Assembly (NCBI RefSeq): GCF_003201855.1
Contig: NZ_QJKI01000007.1
Span: forward strand, 86,179-150,178
Length of the DNA: 64,000 nucleotides
Source of the DNA: Rivihabitans pingtungensis
GTDB lineage: Bacteria > Pseudomonadota > Gammaproteobacteria > Burkholderiales > Aquaspirillaceae
Reading direction: 5' to 3'
Made by a program: the position numbers and the translations under genes
The notes under the pieces: model-generated
Database searches by the model: none
What the model was told of the DNA's origin: nothing
The model's input: the letters and a program-made list of their open reading frames with translations, nothing else
Part shown: positions 18,746 to 26,090 of the stretch, piece after piece
Position numbering within the stretch: the stretch's first letter is position 1
Layout of the letters: each line of letters starts with the position of its first letter

Positions 18746-18925
18746 TTACAGCGACCAATCCACCGCATTCAAACGCTCAGCCAAACGCGCATCACCGCGC
18801 AACCACACCCGCAAACGCGCCAGCCAAGGTGCACGACGGTCAGCCGCCGGCGTAGCGCCAGGTGCGGCGCGCTGGGCGCGCGCTATTTGGGTAAGACTGG
18901 TTCGGGCAGTGGCAAGGTTGGGCAT
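18746..18925 (-). CDS. Small Ala/Arg-rich protein, unknown
   Basis: 59 residues starting MPNLATARTSLTQIARAQRA and ending NAVDWSL. It is basic, with no membrane span or signal peptide. An AGGA lies eight bases before the ATG, which favours real translation. Composition is strongly Ala/Arg/Leu. No family was recognised. It lies downstream of, and on the same strand as, the three-paralogue cluster, but about 460 bases away. Confidence 0.45.
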   Translation of the reverse strand: MPNLATARTSLTQIARAQRAAPGATPAADRRAPWLARLRVWLRGDARLAERLNAVDWSL

Positions 18926-19388
18926 GATCAAATCCTGTCGGTCAGAAAAAGCCGTCTGTATGCATCTGGGTCGATGCTTGGTGCGGCGTAGCAACGAACC
19001 CAGCTTAGGGACAGACCATCCCGCTTGACCAGCGCAGAACTACCTAAGCCCGGCATGATGCTGGCAAATTCAGTATTCATACGGAGATAAAACTGTCGCA
19101 ATTTGGCGACAGAGTGAGGGGGCATGGCCTGTGTGCCGTGTGTGACGCTTTGGGCCATCTCAAGTGTGGCTTGTACTCAGCGCTGCGCTCAGTGCAGCAA
19201 GACAAGGCAAGAAACGCGCACAGAGAAGTCAGGCGTGTTTGCTTGCCACAAAAGACAGAGGCCATCGCGACAGCGGTGGCGCTTGGCCACAACCCTCGCA
19301 ACAGCCTCTGGATTTGGGTGGGGCGACAGGATAAAGCGCAGCAAAAATCAGAAACTCGGTTTTTGCATACTTCCCCAGACCCTCAGGT
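18926..19388. other. Gap: no convincing gene
   Basis: 463 bases between the small protein and the paralogue cluster. Short open frames exist on both strands (for example 76 codons ending at 18928, minus) but lack ribosome sites and familiar motifs. A weak hairpin, GCAAAAA / GTTTTTGC near 19343-19370, may end the paralogue operon. The sequence could contain gene remnants. Confidence 0.5.
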
Positions 19389-19931
19389 TCAGATCTGCCA
19401 ATTCATCGAACTGGCCAGCTCGATCATGCGCTTGTCGCCCAGAATGATTTCCCGGAACTTTTCGTGCATTCTTGTGCTGTTGCTTTGGTCCTCCACCATG
19501 ACCTTATAATGTGCTTCGCGGGAGGTGATGCCTTCTTCACTCAGAAATTTCTGGTAATAATCCTGAAGCTTGCCAAGATACTCGACCCTGCTTGCTTCTG
19601 AGTTCAGATTCTCAAACCAGGCTTTTCGCTCTGGTGTATTCAGGCTTTCACCTTCGCCGCACTCGGCATAAAGCGCTGGCATCATTGCGGCATACCATTT
19701 TGGAATGGCGCAAAACATTTTTACTTCTTCAAAGAGTCTGGCCTGCTCGGCAGCATCCGATGGCGCTGCCACTTGAGGCGCCATCGCTCGGCCTTGGTCA
19801 GAAATATTGACAGTGCTGAATGCAGACCGAGTATTTTCGCTCGCTAAAGCAGCGGTGGCAGCGGCTGGTTTTACGCTATTCTGACGAAAAGTTCGGCTGG
19901 CTTCAGAAATAGAAGACACGATGTTCAACAT
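19389..19931 (-). CDS. Paralogue 3 of a tandem family, unknown function
   Basis: 180 residues. Begins MLNIVSSISEASRTFRQNS, then an Ala/Ser-rich linker, then the shared motif VNISDQGRAMAPQ (about residue 42). A middle block FCAIPKWYAAMMPALYAECGEGE has paralogue equivalents, and the C-terminal helix ends RMHEKFREIILGDKRMIELA...MNWQI. No signal peptide and no membrane span. It lies 22 bases downstream of the middle paralogue, with GGAG before the start, so the three form an operon. The [I/L]SxQGxAM motif followed by a helical tail is all that can be said; no function is assigned. Confidence 0.75.
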   Translation of the reverse strand: MLNIVSSISEASRTFRQNSVKPAAATAALASENTRSAFSTVNISDQGRAMAPQVAAPSDAAEQARLFEEVKMFCAIPKWYAAMMPALYAECGEGESLNTPERKAWFENLNSEASRVEYLGKLQDYYQKFLSEEGITSREAHYKVMVEDQSNSTRMHEKFREIILGDKRMIELASSMNWQI

Positions 19932-19953
19932 GGCGTAACGCTCCGAAAAGACC

Positions 19954-20499
19954 TTAGCTTGGATTCCAGTCAAATTGTGATGCCAAGGCAATCATCTGCC
20001 GGTCTCCCTGTATCAACTCCTTGAGTTGCTGGTGGATTTTTTCACTGAACTGAACATCGGCGATCATCTTCTGATGAAACACTTCTGGCGTATGAATGCC
20101 GTGTTCATCCAGCAAATTACGCCAATGCTGATTGAACATATTGGTGTACGCCACACGCTGGGCGTCTTTGCCATCAGAAAGAAAATCTTTGTTCAGCGTG
20201 ACGTGGCCATCACCAAAACCATTCAGCAGTTTAGGCAGCTCACCACCTGACATCGGCAACACAGAAGCCAACCACGGTGGAATTTGATACATCTCGACCG
20301 GCCATTCGCTCGATGTGGCAGAAGAGCTGGCATGATGGGCATCCTCTTGCGCCAGCATGGCTTGGCCTTGTGCAGAAATACTGGATATTGTCGCCTTGGC
20401 TACCTCATTTTTTACTGGCGGCGGGTTGGTCAATGGCTTGGTTAAACTTGCTGATGCTGTTCCAGCAAGAACATAAATATTATTATGGATGCCCAGCAT
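19954..20499 (-). CDS. Paralogue 2 of a tandem family, unknown function
   Basis: 181 residues, the most diverged copy. Starts MLGIHNNIYVLAGTASASL and has the motif SSISAQGQAMLAQE. The centre reads MYQIPPWLASVLPMSGGELP with a Gly/Asn/Asp-rich segment. The C-terminus FSEKIHQQLKELIQGDRQ then MIALASQFDWNPS aligns with the other two. A strong AAGGAG sits just before the ATG. It lies 40 bases downstream of paralogue 1. Function unknown. Confidence 0.75.
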   Translation of the reverse strand: MLGIHNNIYVLAGTASASLTKPLTNPPPVKNEVAKATISSISAQGQAMLAQEDAHHASSSATSSEWPVEMYQIPPWLASVLPMSGGELPKLLNGFGDGHVTLNKDFLSDGKDAQRVAYTNMFNQHWRNLLDEHGIHTPEVFHQKMIADVQFSEKIHQQLKELIQGDRQMIALASQFDWNPS

Positions 20500-20539
20500 A
20501 AGAGCTCCTTGATAAAATATTTGCTTGGTGGATTTGCGA

Positions 20540-21112
20540 TCAAATCGACCAGTTGATTGAGCTGGCCAGCTCAATCATGCGTTTGTCACCTAAAATAATT
20601 TCCCTGAACTGACTGTGCATGCGCTGGCTACTGACGGCATCACCTATCATGCGCTGATAGCGTTCTGCCTCAGAAGAGAACTTTTGCTCATCAACAAACT
20701 GGGCATAATAGCCATGCAGCTTTTCTTGAAACTCCAGCCGACTGTGTTGTTGCGTTGGGCTGAGCGAAGCCCACCATGACATTTTTTCAGGGCTATTTTG
20801 TGTGCCGCTCCACTCAGACCCACCTAATTCAGCATTCAGATAAGGCGCAGGATTCATCTCTGCCAGCCATTTGGGCACGGCGAACTGTGCTCTGGCTTCT
20901 TCTGCCAAGCGGGCTTGCTCGGCAGTCGCGTTTTGCTGTGTTGCCATGCGTGACTGCACCAGCATCGCCTGGCCTTGCTCAGAGATACTTGCGGTGCTGG
21001 CGGAAGGGGAGGACTGAGGAGTATGAGTCGAAGAGTCAGCAGCTGTGGGCTTGCTATGGCTGGTGCGTAGTGTCTGGCTGAGACTGGCCAGTGAGGAAAT
21101 CATGTTGAGCAT
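20540..21112 (-). CDS. Paralogue 1 of a tandem family, unknown function
   Basis: 190 residues, first gene of the operon. Starts MLNMISSLASLSQTLRTSHS, then a Ser/Thr/Pro linker, then TASISEQGQAMLVQSRMA (about residue 42). The centre FAVPKWLAEMNPAPYLNAELGG and the C-terminus RMHSQFREIILGDKRMIELA...INWSI are strongly shared with paralogue 3. AGGAA precedes the start; the longer in-frame ATG at 21235 would run through a decayed repeat and was rejected. Codon use looks more AT-rich than in neighbouring genes, consistent with acquired or fast-evolving genes. Confidence 0.75.
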   Translation of the reverse strand: MLNMISSLASLSQTLRTSHSKPTAADSSTHTPQSSPSASTASISEQGQAMLVQSRMATQQNATAEQARLAEEARAQFAVPKWLAEMNPAPYLNAELGGSEWSGTQNSPEKMSWWASLSPTQQHSRLEFQEKLHGYYAQFVDEQKFSSEAERYQRMIGDAVSSQRMHSQFREIILGDKRMIELASSINWSI

Positions 21113-21146
21113 GATGCGTTCCTGTGTCAGGTTGAAGGGTTGTCGC

Positions 21147-21222
21147 CCACAAACTCCTCTGGGCGCTGTTGCATGTATACACACGCTTGGCCAGAACCAC
21201 TGCGCAGGGTTTGATGAGCGAT
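21147..21222. repeat. Palindromic repeat, copy I (decayed)
   Basis: Contains CACAAACTCCTCTGGGCG, a GTATACACACGCTTGGCCAG core and CACTGCGCAGGGTTTGATGAG, the degraded order of copy B. It lies in the 358-base gap between the paralogue operon and the lysR stop. The remainder of that gap is AT-rich with no gene seen; the minus strand has TTGCAT...TTAAAT boxes near 21250-21285 that could drive the operon. Confidence 0.5.
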
Positions 21223-21470
21223 GCCAAAGCATCACCTGTTGCGTCTGAGGTTCAATTTAATCTTGCACTCAGCATATCAATGCAAGCAGGCAAAACCCAT
21301 GGCGCAACAGGAGATGGACACAGAGTAAGAAGCAAAACAAGCCGTTGGCTAGCGCAGAACTACGCAAAATCGCTGCATGCAAGAAAATCCGGTATTTATA
21401 CGGATGGGAAGTTGTGGCGATTTGCCCACATTGGCAACGCCGATATCGTCCGCGCCATATCTCAGCCGGT

Positions 21471-22382
21471 TTATGCTGGGCTGGCCTGCGCCGCCAGGTG
21501 CGCAAACAGCCGCGCCGCAGCAGGAGAAAGCTCGCCGTCGGCTTTGCGGCACAGATACAGCTGGTGTTCGGCCCAGCTTTCGTCCAGCGGCGTGGCGGTC
21601 AGGCGCAGGGCGTCCAGATAGGGCAGCGAGGCGGCGCGCGGCATGATGCCCACGCCCATGCCGGCGGCGATCATGGCGCACATGGCGTCAAAGCTGCCCA
21701 CCTGCACTTGCATGGGCAGGCTGCGGCCCAATTCGGCGGCGGCGCGCAATAGCCGGCTGTGCAGGGTGCTGCCGGGCTTGAGGCCCACCATCGGGTGTTC
21801 CAGCGCCTGGGCAAAGCGCACGCGCGCGGCGTGGGCCAGCGGGTGGCCGGCGGGAGCAAGCAGGGCCAGTTGGTCGCGCCAGCACGGATGCAGCGCCACG
21901 CCGTCAAAGTCGCTCAGGTCGCTGACCACGCCAACATCGGCGACATTTTCCGCCACCGCCTGCGCCACCTCGCTGGACACATGTTCTTCCAATTCCACAC
22001 GAATGCCCGGCCAGGCCTTGGCAAACTGCGCCAGCGCCGCCGGCAGGTATTCGACAATCGCCGAAATATTGGCGAACAAGCGCACATGGCCGCTCAGGCC
22101 TTCGCCATAGCTGCGCACCTCCCGCTCGATGCGCCGGGCTTCTTCCAGCAGGCCGCGCGAACGCTGCAACAGGGCCTGTCCGGCGGCGGTGGGGCGCACG
22201 CCACGGTTGTGCCGCTCCAGCAGCGGCGCGCCCAGCGCGGCCTCCAGGTCGGACAGCCGCTTGCTGGCGGCGGAGGGGGCCAGCCGGCAGCGCTCGGCGG
22301 CGCGGGCAATGCTGCCGCTTTCGGCGGCTGCGACAAAGACTTCCAGGTCGCGCCAGTCAAAACCAATGCGGGAATTCATCAT
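21471..22382 (-). CDS. LysR-family transcriptional regulator
   Basis: 303 residues. The N-terminal winged HTH is clear: AAESGSIARAAERCRLAPSA, KRLSDLEAALGAPLLERH, RPTAAGQALLQRS. A PBP2-like effector domain follows (about 90-300), with GHVRLFANISAIVEYLPAAL and IAAGMGVGIMPRAA. It is transcribed away from a glutathione peroxidase gene across 181 bases that hold a perfect palindrome, so it probably controls that gene and itself. The start is one of two adjacent ATG (22382 or 22379); no clear ribosome site is seen. Confidence 0.88.
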   Translation of the reverse strand: MMNSRIGFDWRDLEVFVAAAESGSIARAAERCRLAPSAASKRLSDLEAALGAPLLERHNRGVRPTAAGQALLQRSRGLLEEARRIEREVRSYGEGLSGHVRLFANISAIVEYLPAALAQFAKAWPGIRVELEEHVSSEVAQAVAENVADVGVVSDLSDFDGVALHPCWRDQLALLAPAGHPLAHAARVRFAQALEHPMVGLKPGSTLHSRLLRAAAELGRSLPMQVQVGSFDAMCAMIAAGMGVGIMPRAASLPYLDALRLTATPLDESWAEHQLYLCRKADGELSPAAARLFAHLAAQASPA

Positions 22383-22460
22383 GCGCACCAGAAAAACACT
22401 CAATACGCCGATTGTAGCGCCCGGCAAGGGCTGTTTGCCGCATTGCGCAGGGCGAAACGA

Positions 22461-22477
22461 TTTTGTCCAGGACAAAA
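22461..22477. promoter_or_regulatory. 17-bp perfect palindrome between lysR and gpx
   Basis: TTTTGTCC-A-GGACAAAA ends two bases before the -35 box of the gpx promoter. Position and symmetry suggest the operator of the divergent LysR regulator; binding is not shown. Confidence 0.55.
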
Positions 22478-22479
22478 CA

Positions 22480-22508
22480 TTGACAAACTCAGGGGCTGAT
22501 TCTATGTT
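22480..22508 (+). promoter_or_regulatory. gpx promoter
   Basis: Perfect TTGACA (22480-22485), a 17-base spacer and TATGTT (22503-22508), about 55 bases upstream of the ATG. Confidence 0.6.
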
Positions 22509-22563
22509 GAATCGATTGCCGACCATTTGGCGCGCGCCTGGCGCATGCGCCGGGAGAACCGTC

Positions 22564-23121
22564 ATGTTGCGTCCGCTGTATTGCCTTAGCGCGCTCTGGC
22601 TGGCCTTGAGCGCCGGCCTGGCTCAGGCCGCCGACTGCCCGCCGTTGCTCAAGCACCGCTTCACCACGCTGCAAGGCCAGCCGCTGGATTTGTGCGCGCA
22701 GCAGGACAAAGTAATTCTGGTGGTCAACACCGCCAGCAAATGCGGCTACACCCGCCAGTTTGAGCCGCTGGAAGCGCTGTCGCGGCGCTGGCGCGATCAG
22801 GGTTTGTTGGTGATTGGCTTTCCCAGCAATGATTTTAACCAGGAGCTGGCCAGCAATCAGGAAGTGGCCGAGTTCTGCAAGCTGACCTATTTTGTTGACT
22901 TCCCGATGATCGAAAAGGCCAAGGTCAGCGGCGCGCAGGCCATGCCGTTTTATCGCCAGCTGGCGGCCGCCACCGGCCAGGCGCCGCGTTGGAACTTCCA
23001 TAAATATGTGATTGCCCCCGGCGGCAAGCAGGTGTGGGCGTTTGCCTCTGAGGTCGAGCCAGATTCGCCGCAGCTGCTGAAAGTGATCCAGCCTTATTTA
23101 CGCACGGCCGAGCGCCGCTGA
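22564..23121 (+). CDS. Glutathione peroxidase family protein, exported
   Basis: 185 residues. A signal peptide (MLRPLYCLSALWLALSAGLAQAA) precedes a thioredoxin-fold peroxidase. Active-site Cys is in NTASKCGYTRQFEPLE. The expected FPSNDF block and RWNFHKYVIAPGG follow, carrying the Trp/Asn of the catalytic tetrad; in place of the usual Gln the block reads FPSNDFNQE, with Gln displaced. It reduces hydroperoxides, probably in the periplasm and with thioredoxin-like donors (inference). ATG 22564 has GGGAG upstream and begins the signal peptide. Confidence 0.88.
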   Translation: MLRPLYCLSALWLALSAGLAQAADCPPLLKHRFTTLQGQPLDLCAQQDKVILVVNTASKCGYTRQFEPLEALSRRWRDQGLLVIGFPSNDFNQELASNQEVAEFCKLTYFVDFPMIEKAKVSGAQAMPFYRQLAAATGQAPRWNFHKYVIAPGGKQVWAFASEVEPDSPQLLKVIQPYLRTAERR

Positions 23122-23153
23122 GTTTTGATTTTTCTTCCCCCCGGAGACACGCC

Positions 23154-23951
23154 ATGGGCGCACCCGAAACCCTGCCCGATGTACAAGGCATGCTGGCTGA
23201 TTTTGGCTTCACCATCGATCAGGTGGGCGTCAAATCGGTGAAATTCCCCCTGCAAGTGGCCAGTGCCGACGGTGGCGCGCAAGCCACCGTGGCCACGCTG
23301 GATATGTATGTGGCGCTGCCGCCCACGCAAAAGGGCACGCATATGTCGCGCTTTCTTGAGCAATTGCACGCGCACCAAGGCCCGCTGGACGGGCGGGCGC
23401 TGCATGGCTTTGTGCGCGACATGGCGCAGCGGCTGAACGCGGAGTCCGCCGAAGTCAGCCTGCGCTTTCCGTATTTTGTGCGCAAAACCGCGCCGGTGTC
23501 TGGCGCGGTCAGCCTGCTGGACGTAGAAGCCGCCATGCGCGGCGAATGGCGCGCCGACCGTGGCTGGACGCTGACGCTGACCGTCACCACCCCGGTCACC
23601 AGCCTGTGCCCGTGCTCGAAAGAGATCTCCCGCTATGGCGCGCACAACCAGCGCTCGGCCATCACCCTGAGCGTGGAGCTGGCCGCCGACGCCGACATGA
23701 GCCTGGAGCATCTGGTGCGGGTGGCCGAGCATAGCGCCTCGTGCGAGCTGTTTGGCCTGCTCAAGCGCCCGGACGAAAAATGGGTGACTGAACGCGCCTA
23801 CGACAACCCGAAGTTTGTGGAAGATCTGGTGCGCGACATCGCCCGCGCCCTGGTGGCCGACCCGCGCGTGCAGGCCTTTGTGGTGGAAAGCGAAAACTTC
23901 GAATCCATCCACAACCACTCCGCCTTCGCCCGCATCCGCCACCGTCGCTGA
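23154..23951 (+). CDS. folE2: GTP cyclohydrolase FolE2 (type IB)
   Basis: 265 residues. Converts GTP to 7,8-dihydroneopterin triphosphate, the first step of tetrahydrofolate and queuosine synthesis. Typical FolE2 landmarks are present: GVKSVKFPLQV, KGTHMSRFLEQL, VTSLCPCSKEIS with the key Cys, GAHNQRS, and SENFESIHNHSAFARI near the C-terminus. A CCCCGGAGA sequence precedes the ATG. FolE2 is known to substitute for zinc-dependent FolE under zinc limitation. The next gene starts nine bases downstream. Confidence 0.95.
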   Translation: MGAPETLPDVQGMLADFGFTIDQVGVKSVKFPLQVASADGGAQATVATLDMYVALPPTQKGTHMSRFLEQLHAHQGPLDGRALHGFVRDMAQRLNAESAEVSLRFPYFVRKTAPVSGAVSLLDVEAAMRGEWRADRGWTLTLTVTTPVTSLCPCSKEISRYGAHNQRSAITLSVELAADADMSLEHLVRVAEHSASCELFGLLKRPDEKWVTERAYDNPKFVEDLVRDIARALVADPRVQAFVVESENFESIHNHSAFARIRHRR

Positions 23952-23959
23952 GCCGCCCC

Positions 23960-24100
23960 ATGCCCCGCCGCGTGGCCAAAGCTGACTTGCCCAGCAAAAT
24001 CTGCCCGGTCTGCCAACGCCCGTTCAGCTGGCGGCGCAAATGGGCGAAAGACTGGCCGCAGGTGAAGTATTGCAGCGAGCGCTGCCGGCGGGCGGGGTAG
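23960..24100 (+). CDS. DUF2256 small zinc-finger-like protein
   Basis: 46 residues: MPRRVAKADLPSKICPVCQR, PFSWRRKWAKDW, VKYCSERCRRAG. The pattern CPxC...YCSxxC is the full signature of the DUF2256 family of tiny Cys-rich proteins. Four Cys likely bind one zinc. It starts nine bases after folE2 stops, suggesting co-transcription. Function is unknown. Confidence 0.85.
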   Translation: MPRRVAKADLPSKICPVCQRPFSWRRKWAKDWPQVKYCSERCRRAG

Positions 24101-24102
24101 GC

Positions 24103-24200
24103 TGAGCCCCGCTCACCAAAGCCTGCTGGCCTTGTGGCACGGCCTCGCACTGGCTGCGCGCGCCCAGTCAGCAGGCGCAGCGCTGAGTGTGGTGAACAAT
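24103..24200. repeat. Palindromic repeat, copy G (decayed)
   Basis: Begins CCCGCTCACCAAAGCC and ends near CAGCGCTGAGTGTGGTGAAC, with GCCTTG...CACTGGCTGC inside, following the copy B order with many substitutions. It fills the space between DUF2256 and the convergent isomerase pseudogene. Confidence 0.5.
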
Positions 24201-24244
24201 ACTTGGCGCTGCCCACCCTCAGCTCAGAACATAGTTGCGCCGTC

Positions 24245-24968
24245 TCACCGCTGCACCGCCCACTCCACCGCCTCCTCCAGTCGGTCATTCCCCCAGAACA
24301 ATTCCCCCGCCACCCAGAAGCTGGGCGCGCCGAACAGGCCGCGCGCTTCGGCTTGGTGAATGCGTGCACGCAGCGCTTGGCCCACCGCCGGCTGGGCGGC
24401 GTCGGCGCGGGCGCGGTGCGGAGCCAGGCCGCTGACCGTCAGCGCGCGGTCGATCGCCTCGGGCGCGGCGGGGTCTGCGCCCTCGACAAACTGCGCGCGC
24501 AGCATGGCCTGGCAAAAGTCGGGCAGCCAGTCGGCGTCGGCATGGCGCACTGCCAGGCGGGTGGCCAGCACCGCCGGTTGCGGAAAGCGCGCCGGCTGGC
24601 AAAACGCCAGGCCGTATTTTAGAGCCGCTCACAAAACCCAGCGAAGCGGTCCTGGCTAGGCGTGTGACCGCAGACAGTACAACAAGTACGGCAAGGTCAC
24701 ACAACAACGCCAGGAGGGTTTTGTGCGCGGCTCTTGTCAGACTGGCGGGCCAGGTCGCGCCACGATACGCCTGCTTGGCCGGGTGTTCGGCAAATGGCGT
24801 GCTGGCCCAGCCCAGACGCTGAAAAATCGGCCCCAGCAAAAACGGCCGCCAGACCACCGCCAGGCCGTGCTCAGCAGCCAGCGCCGGCAGGCGGGCGGCG
24901 GCCAGATAGCTGTAGGGGCTGGCCAAGTCGAACCAGAATTCCAATGGGGTGACGGGTGCTTGAAGCAT
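24245..24968 (-). pseudogene. 2-hydroxychromene-2-carboxylate isomerase-like (DsbA fold), disrupted
   Basis: The N-terminal part reads MLQAPVTPLEFWFDLASPYS, then YLAAARLPALAAEHGL, GPIFQRLGW and AKQAY. The C-terminal part reads KYGLAFCQPARFPQPAVLA through AEARGLFGAPSFWVAGELFW and GNDRLEEAVEWAV. This is the kappa-GST/DsbA-like isomerase pattern. Two lesions are visible. A 116-bp palindromic repeat occupies 24620-24735 between codons for Asp and Lys (WRDLARQSD / KYGL); removing exactly 116 bases rejoins that frame. In addition one base appears missing near 24763, between AKQAY and WRDLAR. A sequencing error could explain the second lesion but not the first. Confidence 0.88.
24619..24735. repeat. 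116-bp palindromic repeat, copy C, inside a coding sequence
   Basis: TTAGAGCCGCTCACAAAACC at the left and GGTTTTGTGCGCGGCTCTT at the right. Inner arms are GTGTGACC and GGTCACAC, as in copy A. Insertion in the isomerase gene fixes the mobile unit at about 116 bp. No clear target duplication is seen beyond ambiguous T residues. Confidence 0.95.
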
Positions 24969-25097
24969 GGGGTTCAGCCTGCGGAGCGGATGTTTTCGCA
25001 TGCGCGCCACGCATGCGAAGCGCGCAAAAAACCCGTTTGAAGCGGGCGCGCCGGCTGGTTACAGTGGGGGCGTGATGATGTTGCTGGAGTGTGTGTC

Positions 25098-26090
25098 ATG
25101 TCTGTTCCGCTTGCCCTGAGCTTTCCGGCCGCAGATGGCTATGTGTTGCACGGCCATGTCTGGGCGCACGCCCAGCCGTGCGCCAGCCGGCCGGTGGTGA
25201 TCGTCAACCCGGCCACGGCGGTGCTCAGCCGTTATTACGCGCGCTTTGCCGCCTATCTGCACGCCGCTGGCTGCGAGGTGCTGACTTATGATTATCGCGG
25301 CATTGGCGGCTCGCGCCCAGCCCGCTTGCGCGGCTTTCGCGCCGGCTGGATCGAGTGGGGCAGCCTGGATTTTGAAGGCGCCTTGCGTGAAGTGCAGCGG
25401 CGTTTTGCCGGGCAGCCGATTTTGGTGGCGGCGCACAGCGCCGGCGGCCTGGCGCTGGGGCTGGCGCCGTCCAATCATCTGGTGACGCGGGCGTTCACCA
25501 TGGGCGCACAGTTTGCCCATTGGCGCGATTATGCGCCGGGCCAGCGGCTGGGCATGTGGTGGAAGTGGCATGTGCTGATGCCGGCGCTGACCGCGTGTTT
25601 GGGGTATTTTCCGGGGCGGCGGTTGGGCTGGATGGAGGATGCGCCGGCCGGGGTGGTGGAGGACTGGACGGCGCGGGCGCCGCGTTTTGAGGCGGTGGCG
25701 CGGCGCGGCGGCGAGCGGGTGACGGCGCGCATGCGCGCGCAGTGGCTCACCCAATGTGCGCAGCCGCGCGCCGATTTGCTGGCCTTGTCGATCAGCGATG
25801 ATCCCTTTGCCGGCGACGCCGCCATCGAGCGCTTGCTGGCCTATTTTACCGGCTGCCGACGCTGGCGGCTGCATGTGCGCCCGGCGCAGATCGGCGTGCC
25901 GGCCATCGGCCATTTTGCGTTTTTTCATGATCGCTTTGCCGACACGCTGTGGCCGATTGCCCGCGACTGGCTATTGCATGGCGCTTGCCCGCCAGGTTTT
26001 ACGGCAACGCCCTGGCCGGGCGAAACGCCGCCCGCGCTCAGTCGCTCGCCAGCGCCTGCAATGTGCGCCGCGTCTGCGCCGCCTGGCTAA
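25098..26090 (+). CDS. Alpha/beta hydrolase
   Basis: 330 residues. A serine-hydrolase fold with VVIVNPATAVLSRYYARFA, LTYDYRGIGGS and the nucleophile elbow VAAHSAGGLALG (Ser ~117). The likely acid is in LSISDDPFAG, and the likely His is in AIGHFAFFHDR. Known relatives are general esterase-like proteins of unknown substrate. GGAG lies upstream of the ATG. The last 53 bases overlap the convergent LysR gene, an unusual 3'-end overlap. Confidence 0.85.
   Translation: MSVPLALSFPAADGYVLHGHVWAHAQPCASRPVVIVNPATAVLSRYYARFAAYLHAAGCEVLTYDYRGIGGSRPARLRGFRAGWIEWGSLDFEGALREVQRRFAGQPILVAAHSAGGLALGLAPSNHLVTRAFTMGAQFAHWRDYAPGQRLGMWWKWHVLMPALTACLGYFPGRRLGWMEDAPAGVVEDWTARAPRFEAVARRGGERVTARMRAQWLTQCAQPRADLLALSISDDPFAGDAAIERLLAYFTGCRRWRLHVRPAQIGVPAIGHFAFFHDRFADTLWPIARDWLLHGACPPGFTATPWPGETPPALSRSPAPAMCAASAPPG

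Noticed and set aside
18928..19158. 76-codon open frame on the minus strand just upstream of the small protein
   Set aside because: No ribosome site, no family motif and no supporting neighbour; kept only as part of the gap description.
19389..21112. Idea that the three paralogues are a toxin-antitoxin or phage module
   Set aside because: No recognisable toxin, antitoxin, integrase or phage gene, and no att-like repeats were seen around them.
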